From Trichobilharzia regenti (lineage: Eukaryota; Platyhelminthes; Trematoda; Strigeidida; Schistosomatidae), in the NCBI GenBank assembly GCA_944472135.2, contig OX235270.1:136229632-136293631 (forward strand): a stretch of DNA of 64,000 nucleotides, written 5' to 3'. Both the position numbers and the translations under genes were made by a program. Under the pieces are notes generated by a model. That model had not been told where the DNA came from and did not search any database. It saw nothing but the letters and a program-made list of their open reading frames with translations. Positions 1 through 11,555 of the stretch are shown here, in pieces (the stretch's first letter is position 1; each line of letters opens with the position of its first letter).

Positions 1-972
1 TTTATTGATGGCTGACCAGTCTGGTAAACTTGTTTGTGCTAATGATGACGATTTGACCGTATTTGTTTCAAAACTGTTACTACTGTTAAGACTGTTTTCA
101 CTACTAGAAGATGTGTGCCCTAGTGACAAGCCTGTATCTTGTATTTGATTTAAACAGTGGATTTGTGGATGAACGGGCTGACTGTTTGTGTTACTTGGCA
201 AAAATGCTGGTGTCGATAATGAAGATGACAATGAAGGCAAGGAATTGCTTGCTTCTTTGGACGAATTCAAACCAAGGAAGTTTGTCGAATTGATCCCATG
301 AATCACTGATGAGTACGTATTTAACATATTTGATGCAGCAAAGGCTGCAACACTGAAATCTGTAGAAGATGTTGTATTATTATTGACGTCGTTAGAATAT
401 TCACAGTTATTTAAGTTATTCATCCACGATGAATTCGTTATTCCAGATGGCAACCCTGTATTTAGATTCACTCCACTCGGATATGAACAGTATGAATTTG
501 AATAAGAGGATCCATTGTTAGTAGTGCTGGTCGATTTAAATGGATATGAATCTGACAGTCCACCCGAATAATTGTGAACATCCTCTACATCATTCCGACT
601 GTTAGCAAGGTAAGAGAAAGGAGGATTAAAAATGTTTGGACTAGTTCTGCTCGGCAAACTTGGAACTGCGTTATCATATGAGGCAGATACGAATGGATAT
701 GTGCTACGGCAGTTATTGACAGAAGAATTTTGAAAATAATTGACTTGTGGTTGCGAAAATGTTAAAATTGCATTAGATATTTGATTTTGTCCTACTGAGT
801 GAAAACCATGACCATTTGTACCGCACAGTGCATAACTGCCCAATCCACAAGATGTTTGACCGACTCCTGCTCGAATTAGTGGAACAAACGGATTTGTGAG
901 AGTCCCGCGTAATACAGCGTCTAGATGTCGCTCACGTTTCCTCCACTTTGCACGACGGTTCTTGAACCAAAC
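1..972 (-). CDS. pitx: Pitx homeobox protein, exon with homeodomain C-terminus and C-terminal region (runs off left edge)
   Basis: Read on the minus strand from 972, the frame is open for 324 codons to the window edge with no stop. It begins with homeodomain residues 47-60 (VWFKNRRAKWRKRE, with K50 and N51), the recognition-helix part of a K50 paired-like homeodomain. The boundary is a splice acceptor (TTTCTTTAAG, then GTTTGGTTC) with exon base 1 at 972, which joins in frame to the exon ending at 13108. The rest is low-complexity Ser/Asn/Thr/Tyr/Pro-rich sequence, usual for transactivation regions. No OAR motif is seen in the visible part; it may lie beyond the edge or be absent. Pitx proteins are nuclear transcription factors, and in planarians pitx is linked to serotonergic neurons. 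The exon has no usable start codon because it is internal. Final exon(s) and stop are outside the window. Confidence 0.93.
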
Positions 973-2034
973 CTTAAAGAAAATATGATATAAAGGGATT
1001 AAAACTAATCTACGGAGAAAAAGAAAAGAAAAGAAGAGAGAGCTGACAACAAATCCATAATGATTTTTTCAAAAACATTTACAAAAATAATGAAATATCT
1101 TTGCTGAGCATTGACTTTTCAGCAAAGATCTCATCCCAACTATATTAAATATTCGTCATTAAATTCATCCCATAAATGTTCAAATTATTCACTAATATGT
1201 TCTCTGCATCTAATTGTTGTCATAAGAGGATATTTAAAATAAACGACAAGTTCATCAACTATCAAATGATGACATTAGACTAGTAAGAGTTTCCTAAGTC
1301 AGATGATGAGCATACTAAATGAAGACACAAACTTTAGATAATCAACTGAAACGTTGTCACTGTGTCTGTATGATCACGTTTCATAAGACAACAGTAATTT
1401 TTTGGTGCATAGTAGTTTTGTAATGCCTATAGAACAATCAAAAGTAGCAAATATGCAACCGCATGGATATTATTTAACCTTCTGATTAATTTACAGATAT
1501 GGACTGTTAATTAAACAGTCGTTCGCGTTCTGTAGTGACTGATTTTGTTGAACTCTGAAATTTTCACCAACTTACGATTTCCGTTTTTATGTCTGAAGCG
1601 TTGTGATTTCATGAGGGACTAGAGATTTACCTTCTTAACTGCTTTGTGGTTTTATTTGACTTTACTTGACAAAATGTACCAGCCTGCCTTTTTTCACTAA
1701 GTGACTTTTTTAATACTGGTTTGCCTTGCAAGAACCTATCGCTTGATATTATCCACTCCATTTTCTATATTAGTCGACTTAAGTATACACTAGTTGGTCA
1801 TTAGGATTGTAACCAGTGTCATGTTTCTTGTCCATTGTGTTAGTGTTGACTGAACTGTATCAGTCATGTTTGCAACATCATCATCAACAACAAAAGGTGA
1901 CTCACTATCGAGTGCACTTTGAAATGGCGTTAGGCGGTTGGAAGTAGGCGACAGGATGCCATCAACTCATCGTTAAGTCGTATCTTCAACGTTGAAGCAA
2001 TTAGTGTCCCAAACAGAATAATTTTATTTCAAGT

Positions 2035-2365
2035 TTGATCACTGACTAATATCAGTGAAAACCATGGAGTACTGGAAAACTGTTCCGTCCTTGTTTCAGA
2101 TTTATCTTCAGTACGCATCCACCGGATTTCAAACACAGGACCTTCCGAATAGAAGGGAAGCTCATGAACCGCTCATCCATTATGATCTGAATCAATGGCC
2201 CATACATTCTAAATACTAACATTTTGTGATTTTAGGGCGACCAAAAGCTAATATCCTGGGCGAGCATTTATTCTCACTTCCGGCTAGGTGGATCCCACTG
2301 TTCATGACTTCTCACTACAACTCTAGGCAACTTCATCCTGCCGCCAGTCACTAGGCTACATCAGA
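2035..2365 (-). repeat. HHR-SINE copy (tRNA-like head plus hammerhead-like motif), degenerate
   Basis: This is a minus-strand copy of the dispersed family that is best preserved at 45940-46298. Shared landmarks are the GATGCGTACTG and CCAGTACTCC flanks of the hammerhead-like motif (about 2069-2115), a diverged B-box region (near 2125) and upstream sequence to about 2365. The core is damaged: the hammerhead CUGANGA element and stem II are not both intact, and GAAA has become GGAA. It lies within the pitx intron. It is non-coding. Confidence 0.6.
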
Positions 2366-3024
2366 CTTTACTTGATAAAACACACTGATACACTATTATT
2401 TATTTACTGATGACGTTTTCAGTTCAATTTATTTATCTTAATCATATCGTGGCGTAAATTTAACTTTTAGGTTTTGTTTATCCAGAACACTATTTCTTAT
2501 GCAAATGTCGATCGAAATCACACAAACATAGTGGCAGGCAAGTATAATGCAGTGTGAATCATACTTATGGTCGTCTTCGCCAAGGTGGTAGGTAGCTGTA
2601 TTAACAGTGTAGATGAGGCGTGCGCGACCTAGTTCCAGCTGGAAAGTGTGGGTGCTCTCATTTTGAGTGTGTGTGTATATGTGTGGGGGGGTTATTTGGT
2701 GTTGTTGACTGGCGATTATTTATTGGTTTGTATGGTCTGCTGAAAGGTTTGTGTAAGGGTTTTCGGAGAGCATGTGATGATAAGACAAGATAGGATGGCA
2801 AAATATAAGAGGACAATTTAATCTGAGAACTGCATTGCACACTTCCAAAATTCTGGCCACACACATATTTGTTATACATAATTATATTTTTTTTAAAGAA
2901 TGCATAAGGGTTAGACAGTTTATGGATGAACATCAAAGTCAAATATCGCAAAGCAGCTACTTGATGTGAATGACTAGTGACTGTTGTTGTCGCACTTATT
3001 GCTATGTACGTGAAAGTCGCATGA

Positions 3025-3092
3025 TCTAAGTTTGATTTGAACCCATGTGCTTTCGGACAGCTGCCTTACACCGCTCTGCCAGTCCACCGACA
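3025..3092 (-). repeat. tRNA-like pol III head (SINE fragment or tRNA-derived)
   Basis: On the minus strand there is an A-box-like stretch (TGGCAGAGCGGTGTAAGG) and a B-box-like GGGTTCAAATC at tRNA-like spacing, starting with the GTCGGTGG found at other SINE heads here. I could not fold a full cloverleaf, so I do not call it a functional tRNA gene. Confidence 0.4.
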
Positions 3093-3554
3093 TATAAGGA
3101 GAATCGCGCCTGAAATATCATCAGCAAATAAGTAGTATTGTCACTCTGTGTGTTTTTTATTTAATAAAATCATTCTCCTATATGATTATATTCTACCACA
3201 GTTTCATGTCAGGAATCACTTGAGTTAGTCAGAAGGGTCTATTCACAATATCCTTGGGGAACTATAATTTATTTTCACTTCACACCTGTATAAGCCGTTT
3301 TTCAAGGCCAGTGTATCTTAGAGTTATCATTTCATTTCATTAGTAGAGTAAGTTGCTCCATTTCAACTAATGCAAGTCAAACAAAACTGGTGGTAGTGGA
3401 AGCGAAACTAATACTTGACCTTTCATGGCGCAGTGTTTACATTACACGGGCTGGTGGTCTGCAAGTCAATGAAGGGGATATTTCTACTGCAATAATCATG
3501 TACATCAAACTGATTTTTCTAAAGTTGGTTCGTAAAGACTAGATTTATTTTATG

Positions 3555-3842
3555 AGTTGATCACGGATTGACATCAGTTAGTGAACCACTGAAAAGCAGG
3601 GAGTACTGGACAGCTATTTCGTCCAAGTCTGAGAATCATCGGCAGTACGTATCCACTAGAGGTTGAACGCGGAACCTTCTGGTTACAAGGCAAGCTCGTA
3701 GGCCATCCAACCACTGGAACCCGACTTAATGGCCCATAAATTCTAACTTTTACCGATTCGTGATTTAGCGCGACCACCAAACAATATCATCGGTGGGACA
3801 TCCATCTTCACACCTGACTGGATGGACCTCACTGGTCACGAA
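3555..3842 (-). repeat. HHR-SINE copy, left arm of an inverted pair
   Basis: Minus-strand copy with a hammerhead-like motif at 3603-3648: stem I GTACTG/CAGTAC is perfect, the core reads CCGATGA (U4 changed to C), and GAAA is present. The tRNA-like head (CCAGTGGTTGGATGG) and upstream sequence follow to about 3842. Reading frames across this repeat (for example 3574-3780 and 3765-3950) resemble those of other copies only because the DNA is repeated. Confidence 0.7.
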
Positions 3843-4045
3843 TCGGTAGAAGTTAGAATTCATGGGCAACCGAATTGGGTCCCAATTGTTCAATGGTATA
3901 CAAGCTAACTTGCCTTGTAACCGAACGGTCCTGGGTTCGGCCCCTGGCAATGGATGAGTAGTGTCGATGATTCCTAAACAAGGATGAAACAGCTGATTTT
4001 CAATGGTTCTCCAACTGATATCAATCCGTGATCGACTGGTAAGAA
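3838..4045 (+). repeat. HHR-SINE copy, right arm of an inverted pair
   Basis: Plus-strand copy that begins where the minus-strand copy ends (shared ACGAATCGG region). It has a tRNA-like A box (CAATTGTTCAATGG), a B box (GGGTTCGGCCCC, near 3932) and a diverged hammerhead core (TCGATGA ... GATGAAACAGCTG) near 3962-3995. Together with 3555-3842 it forms a head-to-head fold-back of about 490 bp. Confidence 0.65.
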
Positions 4046-7000
4046 CCGATTTTCAATTTCAAAATAATAGCTTCAAACAACCTTTGATGCCCAACAACCT
4101 TGACAAAGTACATTCTAGGGCGAAAGCCGGGATAAAACTACGTGAGTGTCTTCCCTCAATGTAGTGAGAAATTGTAGAACTCTGTGGAAGAAAAAGGTGA
4201 AAAATGAAGCCTTCTGAAAGCGCTCAGTCAGTATTTCTTCAGAGAAAAACTGAGTCAGGAGCCTGGAAGTTAGAATTCGCAGATGATAGAGTTTGTTGTA
4301 AAGCATTTCTCTGCAACTAGAAAGAATATTCCCTAATAATTAGTTAGATTTATCAAGAAAAGTAGTAGGAGATTATAAAATTTGTTCAATTAAAATCTAC
4401 TTGTTTATTTGAAGTCATCATTTTTTTAACAATGAAGTTTACTCCAAAAAATAATAAGAAAAAAATGAAAATAATTATTGTTACCATTATTATTATTATT
4501 ACCTATACTGAGTTGAATACTAATTTTCTAGAGAAGAGATTTGTTTGTTTTTCTTGTCGAGAATATTATCACTGCATCAGTTGAGCGTAAGAAAGAAGAC
4601 AAATTGAACAAACAAACAAACTCTCTCTGTCTTCATTCTCATTATTTTTTATTTTAACTGGTAAAATTAAAAGGAATCTTGGGATTATTGTAGAGTGTTT
4701 TAGTATGATGATTATAATAATAATAATAGTAATAGTATTAAGTCATTCAATCTGACGTTGATTAAAGATGAACTGACTGCATGATATATGTGGAATTATG
4801 TCATAATCTTGACAGGGATTTCAAACAAGAAAACAACTAAATATGAATATTATGATTTTGATTAATGACCTAGTTCTTTTTCTCTTTTAGTGGAAGAAAT
4901 GAAGACTGTTTCATTAGAAAACAGCTCATTTACAGAATTAATATTAACTTTAGGATTTTGTCCGCATGAAAAAATGAGGAAGTATTGTATTTAGTTGCCT
5001 TACCTAGAAGTATATATATATGTATATATACATACACTATTAATTTAATCGACTATCATATATAACTGGATAAGTGAAATGATGCGCACGGCTTTGTGAT
5101 TGATATGATGCAAACTAATGTGAACACTTGTCGGAATTTTTTTAATAAACATTAAAGACCAGGCCTCAAAGGTCACTTTTACTATGTTAATTTCATAATT
5201 CCTAAATATTACGCAAACTGCTGCATCATGACCAGCCTGTTACCACTGATTCACACTGAAAATCCTTTAGTTAAATATTTTTATTTTGTCAAACGGCAAT
5301 GTATAACATCGATTTTCATCTTAACTCTCGACTAAATGGAGTTAGCCATGTCTAAAGTAATATAGTATGACCAGTTTCAAAGCCTTAAAATTTCTACGAA
5401 GGTTCATGTACTAGTGAGAACCTTTTTGATTAAAACATGGTAGCTCACCTGGTCATTTGCTCTTCACTATGCTTAAATTAGGCATCAGTTAGCGAAGTTG
5501 GAAAGTCGCTGAGGTAAACGATATTTTTAATGAAACTAAAGTACCATGATGTGAATCGCTTTCCATGGCCTGTCCATTTTCATCAATCCTAATAGTTATA
5601 TGAATCATATTCACTTTATTATGTTTGTTTCTAATTTTGTAAAAATGGTAAATTTGTAACAACAAATAAAGGTGTTATAGGTATTTTTGAAAATGGTAAT
5701 GTCATCTCAAAAATTCTGTTTCAGGAAGAAGACTGACCGTTTAATTTTCCAGGCCAAGTTGACTGAACTTCGTCCGGAAACTATTTCCAGACAACTGTTG
5801 ACAAAGTTTTACTGGTTATTTTATGGCGTTGATTTTCTAGTGGGGCTTACTTAATTATTGTTAATCAGTCAATACGAAAATGAGCTATGTATTAAATCTT
5901 TAATTCAGCTATGTTTATAATACTTTGCCAGTTTTGTTGGTATGTTCACGCTTATTTCCCGTTCGTTTGCATTTCCTACACATATTTATTGTCAATTCCA
6001 TGTCACCGATTTAAATTCTATTGATAATTAAATTGTGTGTTATTTTATCAATGCAGATTATGTTCAGAAGCTGTGGTAAATTGCTCCAGGTGCTCGACTT
6101 CTAACTATTGGATTACGGACTTGAATCTTGTTTCACCTATTGAGGTTTGGACTACCAGATAGTATCTCTAGCTCTTGCACAATAAGCTTGGTTCATTGTC
6201 AGCTACGTGGAATTGCAACTGGTAGTTCGGTATATTGTCAACTGTGTCTTGTATAGTCACCCATGTTGGTGGGTAAATATTCACAACGAACTGTAGAGTT
6301 TCAGAATGAAGAATCAGATGCTGCTCTTTAACGTGAAAATGATCTTTGCACATTGTCTGGAAATATTCATGGTCCCCTGGTTATGTTTATAGGCAGTGGT
6401 AACAAAGTCCTAACAAATACAGTTAGACGTTTTACACTAAAATGGGGCTTTTTTATCTACATTTTTTTTAATGACAGGGATTATTGTTGTTGGCAGACCA
6501 GTTATTTATTTAGTCAGAACATACATCATAAAGTTTTATGTGAAACATAATTTTAAGTATATTTGTATTCACAATAGTTATACCTGCCACTATTATTCTT
6601 GGTTTTTTCTTGAAAATTTTAACTGTACAAAAATATTGTTTAGTTAGTAAAATTAACAGTTGCAAATCAGTGTGTTTCCCGTGATATAGTTATTCCCTTT
6701 TTTCCCAATCTAATGATCATTTCCCTTTTAAGTTTGTTTGGTGTTACACGTGTAATACCATGTCATACTAGTAGCACTAGTGCTGGTAAAAAATATTTAA
6801 AACGCAAATATGACATTTATGATTATTTCAGAGTATATTTATAGATAATTTATGCATTTATCAGTTCAGAATTTCACTACTGAAGCTACTGTCTTTGGAA
6901 ATAATTTAAATTTACTTTTTGTGACAAATTTTATGGGTTATTTTAAAAGTTCAAGAGGATTATTATATTATTTTCAGGTCATGGATAAATGTTTGATGTA

Positions 7001-7321
7001 TACGCTGTGTCTATGCTGTGGTTTATCGTAATAAACAAGTGTTCCTCTCTCTCTCTAAATGTATTAAATTATTCTACATTTAATTTGCCAGATCAACTCA
7101 TTCGCTTGAATGCGCTTCATCGAGTATAAAGATAAGGAGGATTGTAGAGGAATATCTTCTAGGTTAATAGTTGATACTTAGCACAGGTGAATCATTCTAA
7201 GCTTGATATCTGTGACACGTGAATTCCGGCCTTTAATATACAATGTGTTTCCTATCAACTGTACCTCTCACCGAACAGTTATATCAAGCCCATATTTTCT
7301 AACCAGTGATTTGGTTGAGGT

Positions 7322-8082
7322 ATTATTATTATTATTATTTTAGTATTATTCCCTTGCATTCTGAGTGGAACATAGGGCATCAACAACACATCTGCACTTT
7401 GTTCTGTTTTCTGCCTCCCTCATCTCTTCCTCACACGGTCTCCTCCATGTCGCCATCGCACTGACGTCCCACTCGTCGCTTCCCGTCGGGACTGCACCCC
7501 GGGCCTCCTCAATGTATGCCTGATCCATCTCCATTTTCTTCAGCATCTTTGTTGGGCAATGGGCTCTTGCCTGTTGGTTTGTTTCCATAATTTCTTGTTG
7601 CTTATTCTTTCTGGCCTTTGATCTTCAGTATGGAGCCATTGAAGGCAGCTGTTAATCAAAGTCTGCAACCTGTTGGAAATCCTTTTCGTGACACTCACTG
7701 CAAGTTTCTGACCCATACAAAGAACCGACTTCGCATTAGTGTTGAAAATGCGAATCTTGTCCTTTATGTTGAGTGAAGAAGATTTCCAAACTGGTTTCAT
7801 GTTGATGAAGACGTATCTTCCTCTTTCTGATTCTGACTTTGACATCTTCGTCCGTTCCGCCTGTAGTTGAAAAGATGCTTCCCAAATAAGTGAAGGAGGC
7901 AACCTCTCTTCAATCTCTCCCTTTGATGGTTATTGGTGCTGGTTGTTGCTGTTGCTGTTGATGGTGGTTCGTTATCTTCATCACCTCCGTCTTTTCTGTG
8001 TTCAACCGCACTCATGTTTTCGCTGCCTCTTCAGCCACTTTGTTGGTTTTCGCTTGCAAGTCTTCGAGTTTGTGTGACATCG
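7322..8082 (-). mobile_element. RTE LINE, 3' fragment (inverted relative to 8084-8235)
   Basis: The minus strand matches the 3' half of the RTE at 14300-17551: the post-FADD region near 8080, the CAA-repeat (polyglutamine-coding) segment near 7935-7965, the KSIWKSSSL-type region near 7780, and the C-terminus ending in the family 3' signature GCCCTATGTTCCACT followed by an AAT-rich tail at 7322-7340. Stops and frameshifts are present, so it is a dead copy. It sits in the pitx intron in the same orientation as the gene. Confidence 0.82.
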
Positions 8083-8083
8083 C

Positions 8084-8235
8084 TTAGCTAACTAGCTGGC
8101 TAGTTTTCTAGCCGGTCCCAAGTCCGGGTAAAGAGAGAGGGCTGAGCGTGTGGATAGCAACCCCACAACAAAAATTCTTTCAAACCGCTGGAGAAACTCC
8201 AACACACAGAAAATAGATTAAAAATGCAAAAGCTC
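8084..8235 (+). mobile_element. RTE LINE, 5'-end fragment
   Basis: This matches the untranslated 5' region of the RTE at 14312-14440, including the CCGGTCCCAAG block, the GGTAAAGAG block and GAAACT(C/T)CAA, through the A-rich stretch. It abuts the 3' fragment of the same family in opposite orientation. A perfect hairpin GGCTAG-TTTT-CTAGCC lies at 8098-8113. Confidence 0.7.
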
Positions 8236-9533
8236 CATTTCTGAGCATTCGATTAATTGTATATACAGGAAGACCAATCACTATTTGGAGACTAACGGTC
8301 GGAAAAGGTGTTAGCTTCTCACACACAGATAATATGAACTCGGTGAGTTTACAGCTCCACATTAATCAGAACAGCATATTTAGTTAATCTACTTTTTCTT
8401 TAAGAATATTTTGTTTCACAGCTTGTCTATCGTAATTAATTAAATTTTCACTCCAACTTAAACATTCACTCAATGCGTATTTTCTTATATAGTATAACTT
8501 TCTTTCGAATTATACTGATTTATTGACACTGCTATTAAAATATTGTCTTCCTAACCAGCAAATATTGACAACTTCTTATACTTGATTTATTTCCTTGAAT
8601 CATTTATTCTAGCATGACTTTAGTCTGTTATTTATCAGAAATTTTCTTTACCCGGCTTTGACTAATCTTGTACTAACTTTCAGAGCCGTGTTATCAGCAG
8701 CTGTCTTTACTTGTTAAAAAGAAACACGACTGTGAATGCATTTTCCACTTTCACGATGTATTCGTTTTGAAACGGAAAGATTTTACAAACGAGTACATAA
8801 TGGTGCTTATAGTGAGTTATTTTAGAGTTTGGACCTTTTTGTATATATACAAGATTACCTTTTATTCTGACTATAACTAAAGATGGAGTGAAGTCATGCC
8901 AGTCAACATGGAACGGATTCCTTTATCAGGCTACGGTGTATCTTTGTCAAGTAATATCAGAAAAGGAAAGAAAAGTCAGTTGGGTAAGCAGGAGATGAAA
9001 ATGCAAACTTAGTGTATCTGTACGCCTCAGAATATAATCTTTTAATAAACGCTGTTTGAGTCTTTCTATATAAAAAGTCAGGTAAACGTGTACAACACAC
9101 AATGAGAAGAAAATGTAAAACTAATAAGGAGAGTTTTTCAAAAGTATATAACTCGTTGAAAGCATGATACTGTCGGCACGAATGGTTGCTATTAAAGAAC
9201 CAACTAGATCGTATACCTAGAAGAAGACTGTTGTAAATTTTGCTTTGTTTTACTTAATTTTACACGATGTAGGATTATGGAAGACATATTTAGGGGTGTA
9301 ATTAGTGTTTTTAATGAATAAATTAACATCACTATTTATGTGTATTTGACTTCTCATACTCATTTACTGTGATTAGTAAAGTCACCATTTTAGTACTTAT
9401 AGAGATCAAAAAGGAATAACAATTCTGGAAGAGGTATTCTATTCTTCTTTTTCGTAAGGTGACAGTAACACAGTAGAGAGATGCCTGAAACTTAAACTAA
9501 AGAATAAATCGCAATAGAAGCAGTCCCCACTAC

Positions 9534-9891
9534 CTTTTCTGAACGTTTCACTGTGTAAGCCCCAGCTTCTTCAGAAGAATTATTATTATTTATTAAATAT
9601 GAAAATATATAGTTGAGAATTACATAAACTGAAGTGAATTCCTTTGAAGTTTACTTGTTGGTAGACATTTGCACCGATAGAAAGGTGTAAACAGTCATCA
9701 TATGCCTGTAATGACTAATGTCAGACTGTCGTGTATGCATAGTTGTTTGTATGAGTGTGTGTGCATGATGTTGGTTACAAGAAATTAACTTCAATTTATG
9801 TAATTTTCTGACTATTTATTCTGGTGGTTAATAAAATCCGAATAATTCTGCTGAAGAAGCTGTGGCTTATGCAGAGAAACGTTCAGAAAGA
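9534..9891. repeat. Inverted-repeat element (MITE-like), about 355 bp
   Basis: The left end (about 9534-9585, CTTTTCTGAACGTTTC...) is the imperfect reverse complement of the right end (about 9840-9891, ...GAAACGTTCAGAAAG). The arms are about 50 bp and roughly 85% identical by eye. The interior is AT-rich and has no ORF. I see no clear target duplication. It could be a MITE or paired remnants of an unrelated repeat. Confidence 0.6.
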
Positions 9892-10180
9892 CCTTGTTTT
9901 GATTATTTTAAATAATTTATAATGATTTAAACTGACTTGATGCTTGAACTATTCCAGTAAATCCGTAACATCTACTGTCTGGATACTTATGACCTTTGTA
10001 TACTGCTATGACTTGCGCTTTCATTTCAAACCTATTTACATTTAAATCACTTTATACAGCGCTCTGTGTAACTGCAATTTAAATGATGGTTATAACTAGA
10101 AGATTACTGTAGTCTGGTTCAGCAGAGTACTGCAAACAGCGTTACTTTCATCCATAAATGATACAGTATCTCTGTGTTGG

Positions 10181-10408
10181 GTGCGTCGGTTGCACAGCGG
10201 TTAGGATGCTCGCATACCATGCACATGGTCCGGGGTCCGATTCCAGGCCGACGCACTCCTTTACCTCTCTAAGCCAGAAATAATGCTGGTAAAGAGGAAA
10301 GGTTGGGCATGAGGCTAGCAACCCCATCCTGTAAAATTAAAAACTGCTGGCGAAACTTCAAGCCAATAGCTTGAGGCCCTATGTTCCACTGGGAACGTGA
10401 AGGAAAAC
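10181..10408 (+). mobile_element. SINE-R: tRNA-like head, RTE 5' body, RTE 3' tail
   Basis: In order: an A box (CGGTTGCACAGCGGTTAGGA), a B-box region (GGTCCGGGGTCCGATTCC), then TAAAGAGGAAAGGTTGGGC...CTAGCAACCCCA...GAAACTTCAAG, which resembles the RTE 5' region at 14335-14410. It ends with GCCCTATGTTCCACTGGGAA, the RTE 3' signature. It is flanked by TATCTCTGTGTTG (10167-10179) and TATCTCTTTGTTG (10410-10422), a 13-bp target-site duplication with one mismatch. It is non-coding and would be mobilised in trans by an RTE. Confidence 0.85.
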
Positions 10409-11299
10409 TTATCTCTTTGTTGAAGAAAGCAGATAAACTGATGTATCATAATACTCCACTACAATGCTAAAGTTTCGCCTTCATCTGCATTTAAAATCGA
10501 ATCAGGCTCAAACAATTTGAACGGATTTTAGTCTTCCTTTTTGCTTTATATTTCTTATTTACACACCATTTCCTGTTTGATTTCTAAGCTAGTGGTTAGT
10601 GCAATTTACAAGGTTAAATGAGACTACTGTTGTCCTATAGCAATATTTGACAGGTTATTCTGTCACAGGGTTAACTTAATTTTTCCCTGTAGGGAATACA
10701 GTAGTAGTCAAAACTCGTTTTCTGGTTAAATGTCAATTTCAATAGTATTTGATTATTATATGTTCCTAATGTCACCTCGGTCCAACAAATCATGTAACGT
10801 ATTCTTCACTCTTCATGTTCATAAGCAAAGGTTAATTAACCAAGCCTTTAGGCTAGTTGACCTGTACTTAAATTGACGTGTACTACTTAATATGAAACCG
10901 TAATCCCGGCTAAACTTTTCAATTTACAGAAGCAAATGATATAAATATCTCCATGTCAATGCATTATGACATTTATTGACACAGTTGTGATGTTTCTGTT
11001 TACGAAATTTGTACCTCTTGAACTAGATGGATTTGATTGGCTATTTCAAAAAAATTAACAATAACACTAATACATGGAAGGAATACTTCTTCATGAGTAA
11101 AACCGGTAGAATTAAAACAACACACTTGAGTACCAGTTTTACTAAAAGATGATGTGACAGTCTTTAATAAAGCATTTAATATGATAGGTGAAAAGAACGC
11201 TGGCTGGTTTGTTTTCGCTATACAAAAATGGTATCGATAGAGAGACAAATGAGATAATCTTGAACTGGAAGGCTTTTATGGGCGGTGATCTCATTAGAG

Positions 11300-11375
11300 A
11301 TAGGGTCTGGTAGCCCAGTTGGTAGAGGTTGCACTAGTAATTCACGGGCGGATTGTTTGAATCCTGGATCAGCCT
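11300..11375 (+). repeat. tRNA-like pol III head
   Basis: There is an A-box-like TGGTAGCCCAGTTGGTAGAGG and a B-box-like TTGTTTGAATCCTGG at tRNA spacing. The anticodon arm does not fold, so this is a SINE head or tRNA relic rather than a gene. The 11376-11455 stretch after it is unassigned. Confidence 0.45.
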
Positions 11376-11459
11376 AGGACTTCATTTTCACCATTCTCAG
11401 TTTATTAGGTGGTTGTTATTAAGGTGATCACTTTTTCTCCCTCCTTTTCACTTCTTGGA

Positions 11460-11555
11460 TCCCCAGTGGAACGAACGGAAACCTTCAAGCTTTAAAGTTT
11501 CAGTAGGCATAATGGGGTCGCTAGCCTTAAGCTCAGGCTCACCTGATTTTCTGTC
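11460..11555 (-). repeat. SINE-R 3' fragment, diverged
   Basis: On the minus strand this resembles the SINE-R body and tail (GGGGTTGCTAGC-type block, GAAACTT, TTCAAG, then the CCACTGGG end) with several substitutions and small gaps. It is an old truncated copy. Confidence 0.5.

Noticed and set aside
111..293. Plus-strand ORF of 60 codons opposite the pitx exon
   Set aside because: It is a shadow of the minus-strand exon, which has clear homeodomain homology, and has no motif of its own.
3574..3950. Pair of minus-strand ORFs sharing peptide similarity with 31559-31750 and 45972-46235
   Set aside because: The similarity follows from the repeated hammerhead SINE DNA, including its tRNA-like boxes; there is no sign of coding selection.
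10181..10260. tRNA gene (A and B boxes at tRNA spacing)
   Set aside because: No complete cloverleaf or CCA-end acceptor pairing; the same head recurs with SINE bodies, so it is a SINE promoter. The same applies to 3025-3092, 11300-11375, 22359, 24955, 27232 and 58230.
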